Positions 7,383 through 17,000 of a stretch of 27,113 nt of DNA are shown here, piece after piece. Numbering within the stretch: the stretch's first letter is position 1; the number at the start of each line of letters is the position of its first letter. The notes beneath the pieces were generated by a model. It was not told the DNA's origin. It saw only the letters and a program-made list of their open reading frames with translations, and did no database searches. Location: positions 1 to 27,113 of IMG/VR virus record IMGVR_UViG_3300021093_000306. One strand, written 5' to 3'. Both the position numbers and the translations under genes were made by a program. The DNA is from a virus.

Positions 7383-7860
7383 CGAATTTTGTGAATACTT
7401 TGAAGGAACTTTTGAAAATAAAATGCAAGCAATGTGCGAACCCACAAAGTTTGCTATGATTGAACTACTTCATATTCCTTATGGTGAGCGTAAATATCGT
7501 TGTATTCAACGTTATTATGTTGACAAGAATCAATATCGAAATACTATTATTTCGGTAGAACAACAAGATTCTAGAATTCTTGTAAAGAACTATAAGGAAA
7601 AAACGCCTAACAGTGAGCAGTTGACATACCTAGAAGGATGTGATACAATATTTGAGAAGATAGGCAATGAGTTTCACGGCAAAAATCTTTGTAAGACCTG
7701 CTATGTGAATTGGTCGGGGAAACAAACCTACCTTCAAATAGAGAGTATTCTTGGAAGAGGATACTATCGCGTTATAGACAAAGGATATGACGTAAACACT
7801 GACGAACATATATGGGGTTCCTTTTATGGGAGCTTCCAGTTCGTCAAATCGCCTGAGTAG
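7375..7860 (+). CDS. cpeT: CpeT-like phycobiliprotein (bilin) lyase
   Basis: This 161-aa protein has the CpcT/CpeT family layout. Residues 9-35 (FEGTFENKMQAM, then EPTKFAMIELLHIP) match the N-terminal 'F-G-F-N--QA---P--FA-I---H-P' block. YLEGCDTIFEKIGNEFHG and the Cys-containing LCKTCYV region are in the middle. The C-terminal block at residues 135-156 (DKGYDVNTDEHIWGSFYG) matches the family ending. Host enzymes attach phycoerythrobilin to a cysteine of phycoerythrin beta-subunits. Cyanophage versions are shorter (about 150-165 aa) than host ones (about 200 aa), as here, and at least one has been studied and binds bilin. A role in maintaining or altering light harvesting during infection is inferred. 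The last 10 bases, including the stop, overlap the 5' end of tRNA-Thr. The gene overlaps the 88-aa gene upstream. Confidence 0.85.
   Translation: MIDEFCEYFEGTFENKMQAMCEPTKFAMIELLHIPYGERKYRCIQRYYVDKNQYRNTIISVEQQDSRILVKNYKEKTPNSEQLTYLEGCDTIFEKIGNEFHGKNLCKTCYVNWSGKQTYLQIESILGRGYYRVIDKGYDVNTDEHIWGSFYGSFQFVKSPE
7621..7649 (+). promoter_or_regulatory. Possible sigma-70 promoter inside cpeT
   Basis: TTGACA (7621-7626), 17 bases and TACAAT (7644-7649), with TGA immediately before the -10. It would give a transcript covering the end of cpeT and tRNA-Thr but not the start of cpeT. It lies in coding sequence, so chance is possible; it is listed because the match (6/6 and 5/6 with optimal spacing) is as good as the other promoters of this cassette. 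Confidence 0.35.
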
Positions 7861-7924
7861 CTCAGCTGGATAGAGCAACGGTTTTGTAAACCGTAGGTCG
7901 TCGGTTCAAGTCCGACCTTAGGCT
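7851..7924 (+). tRNA. tRNA-Thr (UGU)
   Basis: The acceptor GCCTGAG (7851-7857) pairs with CTTAGGC (7917-7923) with two G-U pairs. The D arm is GCTC...GAGC. The anticodon stem ACGGT/ACCGT encloses TTTGTAA, giving TGT at 7885-7887. The T stem GTCGG/CCGAC encloses TTCAAGT. CCA is not encoded, and the discriminator is T. The first 10 bases are also the last codons and stop of cpeT. UGU reads ACA/ACU-type Thr codons, which are abundant in the Thr-rich giant fibre gene that follows. Confidence 0.95.
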
Positions 7925-7947
7925 TCCGTGTGAAGGAAGTCAGAACT

Positions 7948-7971
7948 CCTGGGGTACGCCCCAGGTTTTTT
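7948..7971 (+). terminator. Strong intrinsic terminator after tRNA-Thr
   Basis: A 7-bp stem CCTGGGG/CCCCAGG (7948-7954, 7959-7965) closes on a TACG tetraloop and is followed by TTTTTT (7966-7971). It ends the tRNA/cpeT cassette and lies two bases before the late promoter of the giant gene. Confidence 0.93.
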
Positions 7972-7973
7972 CT

Positions 7974-7981
7974 TATAAATA
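7974..7981 (+). promoter_or_regulatory. T4-type late promoter (TATAAATA)
   Basis: Exact TATAAATA, the core recognised by the gp55-type late sigma factor of T4-like phages. It sits two bases after the terminator T-run and about 40 bases before the start codon of the 3946-aa gene, which is the expected spacing for a late transcript (start about 7987). Confidence 0.8.
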
Positions 7982-8020
7982 ACTCAGAAGAAATCACCAT
8001 ATCCACGGGTAACTGAGAAG

Positions 8021-11000
8021 ATGCCATTAACAAGATTAGATAATCTCATCTCAAGTAAAACTGGAAAATATCTATACGTTTCACCTGATGATTTTAACGC
8101 TAGCGATGCTTTAGATAATAGAGGCAATTCACCTCTAAGACCATTTGTAAGTATTCAACGTGCTTTTCTTGAGGCTGCAAGATTTTCGTATCTTCCAAAC
8201 GTAGATAATGATAGATTTGACCAGTTTACTATTATGCTTGCCCCTGGCAATCACTATATTGATAACCGTCCAGGAATCAGTGATGTTGCTTCTCTGCCAG
8301 TATTTCAGTTTAATCAATCAACAAATGAATGGGAAGCTAATTCTAATGTAAGTTTTAATTTATCTGACCCAGATAATATTCTATATAAGTTCAATGGTCG
8401 TGATGGTGGTGCGACTATTCCTAGAGGTACATCATTAGTAGGTACAGACCTTCGCAGAACTCAAGTTCGTGCTCTATATGTTCCTGACCCTGCTGATACT
8501 GATGTTCCACGTACATCACTTTTTAACGTAACTGGTGGTTGTTACTTCTGGCAGTTCACCATTCTCGATGGTGATTTTTCTTCTGGTTCTCCTTTATATG
8601 ATGCCACTTCTGCTGTAGGTAGAGTTTATACTCAACCAAATAATAGCACAAACAAAGCTATTCCTGAATTCTCTCACCACAAAATTACAAACTTCGTGTT
8701 TGCCGATAGAGAAGATTTGGGATTACTATACAGAAAAATTGCTCGTGTATTTAGCGATTATCAACCAACAATTGATGATGTATATGTAGAAGGTTCAGTC
8801 AATCCAGTTACTGATGCTTGGTTGTCTACTGTAACCTATCAAATCGGTGATAGAATTCTTTATAATGGTGATGCTTATATTGCATCTGCTTCAAGTACAA
8901 ACGTGTTGCCAGATAGTGATGAAACAAAGTGGGGTCGTCTTGTAATTCGTGGTAGAGAGCTTGATTTTAGAGTTCAAGAAAATAGAATCGTTGGTCCATT
9001 ACAAGATGCTATCAGAATTGATTCATTAAAAATTCAAGATTCGGTTCCTGTTGGTGTTGTAACTGTTACCGCAAGAACAAAAATTAACCATGGATTGTTC
9101 CCTGGTCAGTTTGTTGCTGTTACAAATAATGGGTTGAGTATTAATTTGAATGGTGTATTTAAAGTTGCAACTATTAGTCAAACAGATCCAAAAGAATTTA
9201 CCTATACGGTTCCTACCACTGCTAGCGGTTTAGGACTTATTTCTGGGGCAGTTTATAATGCAGTTTCGAGTCCTGCTTTAGATACAAACGCCACAATTCA
9301 ATCGGAAATAGACTCGGTAGAATCTGCTTCACCATACGTCTTCAACGTTTCAATTCGTTCTGTGTGGGGTATTTGTGGTATCTGGGCAGATGGTAGGAAA
9401 GCAACTGGTTTCAAATCAATGGTTATCGCCCAATATACGGGTGTTTCGCTACAGAAAGATGACCGTGCGTTCATTCGCTACGATGAATTTAGCAACACAT
9501 GGAATCAGGCACCGTTAACTGATGCATTTGCTACAACTCCTTATCACATCAAAGGTGATGCATATTGGAAAGATGAATGGCGCAACTTCCACGTTCGTGC
9601 TTCAGATGACTCATTCATTCAGAACGTTTCTATTTTCGCTGTAGGTTTTGCTGACCACTTCTTACTTGAGAGTGGTGGTGATATGTCTATCACCAACTCC
9701 AACTCAAACTTTGGTAACACTTCGATGCATTCGAAGGGATTCAAAGGATTTGCGTTCAACCAAGATAAGGGCGGATATATCACTGATATTATTCCACCCC
9801 AAACTCTATCGACTTTAAATATTTCTAAGCAACAATACTATTCTATTGATGCTCTACTAACAAGAAGCACAACCAATAACCCATCAACATCCAAGTCAAA
9901 GCTTTATATTGCTTCTGAAGATGCTAGAAATCCAGAAAATCGTCCAGCAGCTTCTATTGCTGGTTATAGACTAGGTGCAAGAAGAAATGAAAAATTATAT
10001 GTAAAACTAGATACAACTGGTGCTAAGTTTGGTGAACTTAATCCTTCTGGATTTAAGAAGTGGACATCTAGATTAACCACACTAACACCTACCAGTGCAC
10101 GTTCAAGTGAGGATGCAACTAAGTTGTATGTTGCTAGCAGCACTGGTTTTGCTGTTAACAACATTGTAAGAGTTGATAATGAGTATTTCCTTGTTACTGC
10201 TGTTACCCCAACTTATCTTTCTGTAAGCAGAGCACAATTAAATAGTCTTCCAGCAACGCACACAGCAAGCACTGCTGTAGTTAAGTATGTTCAAAATACA
10301 ACTGTATCTACTGTTGTTAATGAAACTGTAGATGCAACTGAAACCATTTTAACCTTAACCAGTTCTGCTGGATTTGCTGCTAATGGTTATGTACAAATCA
10401 GCAATAATCAAACCTCAATTACTGAAATTGTTAGAGTTATTTCTGTAGAAAGTAATGATATTGTTGTACAACGTGCTGCCCTTGGAACGACTGCTGTTTC
10501 TCAACCAGTTAGTTCTGTCGTAACTGCAACTTTCTTATCAAATACATTCTCAGCCGCATCTCCTGCAGTTTCCACAACATTAACGCAAGCATATCCACAA
10601 CTTATTAGTGCAACTAATACTTTAAGTGAAACTGATTACAACCTTGCTCAAGATGCTGCAAACCTAATTGATTCTAACAAAGCATTTATTCAAGCGGAAG
10701 CATTTGGATACGTTCTTGAAAAGTATCCTTTCCTACAAAATTTACCATACGTCAATCCAAACATCACAGCAGAAACTGGTAGATATCGTGATGGAAGCAA
10801 CTTAATTAAAGCAAACCGCCAAGAAATTATTGATTATGCGTTTGCTCAAATGCAAGCTGCTTTCCCAACATTCACTGTTCCTGGTGTAAATGGCAATGAC
10901 AAGTGCAAGCGTGATATTGGACTTGTTGTTGATGCTATTTCACAAGACTTATATGATGGTGGTAACTCACACACAGTTGATGCAACCAAATTATATTTTG

Positions 11001-14000
11001 ATAGCAACGGAGCATTAATTTCTAATGGTTTACTTGGTGAAGAAATACAGTCTGTTTATGCTTTTAATCGTGCAAGAGATTGGGCAAAGAAAGCAATCTC
11101 TAACTTATTAACTAGCACATCATTATTGTCTGTAAGTTCTATAACTGCTAGCGGAACAACTATTACAGTTACTACCAGCACTCCACACAACCTAACCAAC
11201 GGAAGCACAATTACTGTTGGTGGTGCTACACAATCTGGTTATAATGGTAACTTCACTGTTTTAGCTGCTGGATTAACTTCAACTCAGTTTAGATATACTG
11301 CACTCACAACCCCTGCTGCTTCGCCTGCGACTGGCGCATATTATGTTTCGACAATTATTATTGATCCAGTTAATGATGATGTAACTGTAGGTAGATTTAA
11401 AGACGCTTATAATTTAATTAATTTAAACCGCCAAGAGATTATTGATAGAGCATTTGCTGAAATTGCTATTCAATATGACGAAGCTGCATGGGGAAATAAT
11501 TGGATTGTTCCTGGTGATACAGTCACTACAAATCTTTCTCGTTATCTTGATGCATACAGATTAATCCAAAAAAATAAACAAATTTTAATTGAAACTGCAT
11601 ATGCTACTGTAGTTGCTTCCCCACCTTCACCAGCACCCACTGACTTACTAAACAAGTGTAAGCGTGATATTGGTTTGTTTATTGATTCAGTATCACTTGA
11701 CATTTTCCTTGGCGGCGGTAATAAGTATACTCGTAAATTCATTCAACAATATTTCTCCAACAATACAACTTTACTTACAAATGGTCTTGCTGGTGAGATA
11801 ACACAGTCAATCACAGCATTTAATAAAGCTCGTGATGCAATGAAATCAGCAGTAACAAATACTCTTGCTGCTTTCTCTGGAGTTGTTACGTCAAGTCCAG
11901 CTGGTGGAACTTGGCAGGATGGTACAACTGGTACTAAAGTTGTATATACAGACCTTACTATTTCTTCTGGTCCTGCTACTTTTGGTGGAGGTGGTGGAAA
12001 CATTGCAAATAATAATGCTGCCGCTTGTTCTGATGTCAGAAGTGCAATCGATACTTTAGCATCGCTGGTCCAGACAACTTTAACTGCTTCGCCTCTTGAT
12101 TTAAGTGCGATGACTGCAGAATCAAATGGAATAGCGGAGGGTCCAGGTGAACTCAAGTGTATGCGCGATATTGGAATTATCGTTGATTCTGTTGCTCAAG
12201 ACCTTTTCTGGGGTGGTAACGAGTTTACGGTTGGTGGTGTAAGAGAATACTTTAATCTTGCTGGCACACCAATTTCAAACGGATTGGTCGGTGAAACACT
12301 TCAATCTGTAATTGCTTTCAACGCAGCCAGAGATGTGGTTAACAAAGCAGTAACAAATCAATTATACGGTAAGAATCTAAACATTTCTTATGGTCCTGCT
12401 ACTGTTGGTGGAAGTGGAGGAAACGTCACCTATACACAGTCTGGTAATAGTGCAACATGTATTGATGTTCAAAATGCTGTAACTAATCTATTTGCTGTTG
12501 TAACTGATGTAGTTTCTGCTGGTACACTTAATAATCTACCATTAGTAGATAATGGTGATTCTGATTGTGCAAACGTAAGACAATCAATCGATAGTTTGGT
12601 TGGTATCTTGACAACAGCTCTTGCAAATGGTAATCTAACGAATCTGCCCAATAGAAACGAAGGAACTTGGTCTCAGATTGGTGAGAATAGCAAGTGTAAG
12701 AGAGATATTGGTTACGTTGTAGAAGCAATTACTTCTGACCTAAGACTAGGTGGAAACGTTAGCGCAATCAATGCTGCTGAATCATACTATACAGCAGTTC
12801 CTTCTGGTTATGTTTTAGATTATATTGAGAATGAAAGACCACAGACAATTGATGCATTCAATTATGTAAGAAGTTTGGCTATCTCAGCAATGAGAAACCA
12901 CAATACATTCATCAATAATGCATCTACAACCAATGGTTCTCCAATTGTTACTGTTGCAAGTACGATTGGTTTGGCAGTTGGTATGCGTGTAAGAAGTGTC
13001 GATGCTATTCCAACTAGTTCAACTTCCACATATAATTTCACCGCAACAATTCCATCAACCGCCTACATCAAAAAGATTGGTGATGGTACAAATGGTCTTG
13101 CAACTAATCAAATTCAACTTGGTGTTCAAGGAAGCAAATTTGATAGTGGAACAACTGTAAATGCTACCTCAACATCTTCGACGGTCAAGTTGTATGTTGA
13201 ACTCACGCAAGGAGCCTGGGCTAACCCAGAAGTGGCACCAGTTGTAGATACTGCAGTCATCCAAGATTATAATTACCTCGCTGCTGGAGACGCTTCTACA
13301 GGTGCTCCAGGTGGAGAGTGTGCATCCGTTGCAAACACTATTGTTAACTTGACGAACGTTATCAGTACAGTTCTAAACAATGGTGTTGGTAGTGTTCCTA
13401 GAACTTATTCAAGCTTGAATACAGGAAGTCTAGCACAAAGAGCAACTCTATTTACACTGACTGAAAATGATAGTAGCGGTAATCCAACAACAAACCCACA
13501 CGATTTAGAAACAGGAACTGCTATTAGATTAGTTCCTAGAGCAAAAACAGGTGTGCTGGTTGATAAGCGACTAATCAGATTACCTAAAGGGTTTGATACA
13601 AATACAATCTATTATGTAATTGCTCCTGGTAGAAAAACAGACCCATTTGATTATTCAAATAGCGTTGGATTTAATGGAGCAAACCAACAAACACTAATGC
13701 TTGCAACGAGCGTAGAAAACGCTGCAGCTGGTATTTACATCTATTCTTCGGAAACAGATAACGTTGATGGAAATGTTGAGGTTGATGTTTATCAGTATGT
13801 TCTAGATACTTCATATGATTTACACAAATATCAAACAACTATTGCTAATGGTAGTTCTGAAATACTAGAAACTGCTGCTCCTCATATTTTTGATAAACCA
13901 GCAAACAATGTAACACCACAGAAAGTATTCTTCCGTGTTGCTAGTGATATTACTGGTTCTTCTCTGCCTACACTTTCTTCCACTTTTGGTGGTACTACAA

Positions 14001-17000
14001 TTAGTAGCAAAGTTGAATATTTTGTACGCTATGTAAGTAGCAAGAGATTTAAGATTTACGAAACATTTGCGAATGCTCGTGATGATATTAGTCCAGTTAC
14101 TTTCCAACCAGGAAGCACTGCAGTATTCTACACATTTGCTAATAAGAAGAGAAGCCCAATGCGCTTTGATGCTAGCGTAGGTAGCACAGCAATTAGCGAT
14201 AATGGTTGCTGGTTTATCAATACTTTATCTTCAAACAACCAGATTATTCCTGTTCTACAGACCAGTGGTATTGGTTGGGAATCAAGAGCAAGAACAACTG
14301 ATACTTACTTTGAGCGTGTAGAAGATTCTCGTGCAAAAGAAGATAGAATTTATAGATTACGTTATGTTATTCCTAAGAATCTAAAAACAGTTCGTGACCC
14401 TCTACGTGGTTTCGTTCTTAAGATTCGTACAGATGAAAAGAGAAGATTGTTACCACAAAAAATTCTTCTCAAACCAACTGCTGCTGGTGCATCTTTAGCA
14501 ACAATTAATGCTCCTCTTACTGGGGAGCGTTTGGGGTTAACCTTTGCTGAATTGCAAGCTCTTAATCCTAATTATGATACTACAACTTATGACCCATCAC
14601 CATTTGGCAATCCAAAGAGAATTGAAACCACTTCTAAGGTGGCGTTTACAATTCAATCTGCTAGAAAGAAAAGAATTGCTGGTAAAGATTATCTAGAACT
14701 TAAAGTATTTGATATTGGAATTGACTCGGAAGCTTACAAAACGCAGTTATTTACTACTGTCAGGATTTCTTCTCCACAGGGAGGAAATGGTTCGTTTGTA
14801 GCAAGTATTCCTAATATTCAAACAGGTAATCCAAATGCTATCAACAAAATTACTTGGAGTGGTAATTCCAAAGGAACTGCATATGTTCATTCATATTTTG
14901 CATATGAAAATGATTATTATCTAATCCTTAAAGATTTTACTGGTAATTCTGAAGTTGCTTATAATGAAAATGTAGCAACTACATTTACACAGGGTTCTGT
15001 AACTGCAACTCTATTAGATTCTCCTAATGGAGGAAGATCGGATATTAAAAATTACTTATATGTTGTTGAAGGTGCTAACGTCTACACCATGACAGTTGGT
15101 GACACTATAAACGATGACAATGGTGTATCCTATACGATTGCTGATGTTGAAGATTCTGAAGAAATGGAAAGCACCTTCTATATCTTTGATATCAATACAA
15201 TTCGTAGAAGAATTGCTGGTCAGCAAGATGGTGTTTATTATCTAACATGCTTACGTGGTGATATTCGTCCATATCCAACAGGTTCTGGTGTAGGTGAAAA
15301 CTTCAGAAACTTTAGATTCTCTCAACCTGTTTCAAAACTATATCCCGAGTTCTATAAAAATGACCCAGAATGGTATAAAGGAATTGACCCATCAACCGCA
15401 ACATTAATTGACCCACCTCCAACTATTTCAGCAGCGGATAACTATGTTCATGGTCTTGTAACAGTTAGCGATTCTAAAGGTTCCGTTACTAAAGAAACTG
15501 TTCTTGATTTTATTTCTGACCCTGGTTCTGGAGTTTATACTTTCAGTGGCACAACTGCAATTCAAGCAAAAACAGGTGGCGCTTCAGCTGGTTCAGAAGC
15601 AAGAAAAATTACCATCAGTGGTAACTCACCATATCCAACCGAGAACAAACTGTTTGTAGAACTTCGTAGACCATCTATTGCTCGTTCAGGTAACCATACA
15701 TTTGAATATCTTGGATTTGGTCCTGGTAACTACTCAACTGGTTTCCCAGTTCGTCAAGAAATTGTTCTTACTGATACTCAAGACTTCTACGCTCAGGCAA
15801 AGAGAGAAGATGCTGGTATCGTATTCTACACTGGTTTAAACTCTAATGGTGACCTTTATATTGGTAACCGTAAGATCAATGCTATTACTGGCGAAGAAAC
15901 ATTCCTAGAAAGAGCAGTTTTAACTGAATCGGAAGATACTACAGATAGTATTGGAACACTGGTAACCACATTTGACACGGCAGTTACTTTCAATAACATC
16001 ATCACTGTTAATGGTGATGGTGGAGACATGGAAAGTTTCTTCAACTCTCCTGTTGTAATCAACAATGCTACATCGTTTGGGGCAGTTGAAAATTATCCAT
16101 CACTCAAGATTATAACTGGCGAGGGAACTTCTGTTGGTTATGATGCTAAGTTAGAAAATAATATTGCTGGACAAAAGACTGGTGATATTGTCATTCATCA
16201 AAATAAAATTTCTTCTGCAATTTTTGATTTCAATCCAAGAGGTACACAAGATTATACTCTAAGAGTTGCGCTATCAAATAGAACTCCAGACTTCTTGAAT
16301 ACATTTGGAGCAACAACGGGTGGTCCAACTCAACTACAAAATACTGATTTTGGAACTAGAGACCCACTCAAGTCTGGTGATATTCAATTCAAGGGAGCAC
16401 AGACATTATTCACTGGTTCTCTCGGTTGGGTTTATGCAAACGATTACATTCAGATTACAAATGTATCTGGCACAGGAACAACTCCACAAATTGTGGGCAT
16501 TCAAGGTGCTGCAAGTGGAACAATTGTTAGATTGAATTGGAACACTGGTGTAACAAATACAAACGTTGGAATTACCACTGGTTCTCAAATTAGAATTACT
16601 GGTGCTGTTGGAGCTCTTGCAGTTGTAAATGGCGTATGGCCTGTTTACAGTTCTACTTCTCAACCATTCAACGCTTCAAATAACTTTGTTGATATTGCCA
16701 TCACTGCTAACTTACCAATTTACAATATTGGTTTGAACAGTGGTAAAGGATATCCTGTTGACCAGATTGCTCAACCATCTATTGATATCTCTCGTTCAAT
16801 TGCTGCATTCAAAGAAGTTGGAGTAATTGGTGCAGAGGCACTCAGAACAGAGACAGCAACAGTTGGTGACTACAAGTTAGGTATTAATACAGTTGCACGT
16901 TCTGCACATTCTGCATATCAAACTGCATTTGTTTCTTCCGAGACTACACCTAGAGCAAACTTAGATGTTGTTGGTACAGCATTCATCAGTGGTAAGAAGA

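Noticed and set aside
7520-7548. TTGACA with a weak -10 (TACTAT, 16-base spacing) in cpeT
   Set aside because: The -10 matches only 4 of 6 and the spacing is not optimal; much weaker than the candidate 100 bases further on.
7981-8020. Near-repeat AACTCAGAAG / AACTGAGAAG around the leader of the giant gene
   Set aside because: Nine of ten bases match, but the second copy simply contains the ribosome site and pairing between them gives only a 5-bp stem with a 24-base loop; no clear function.
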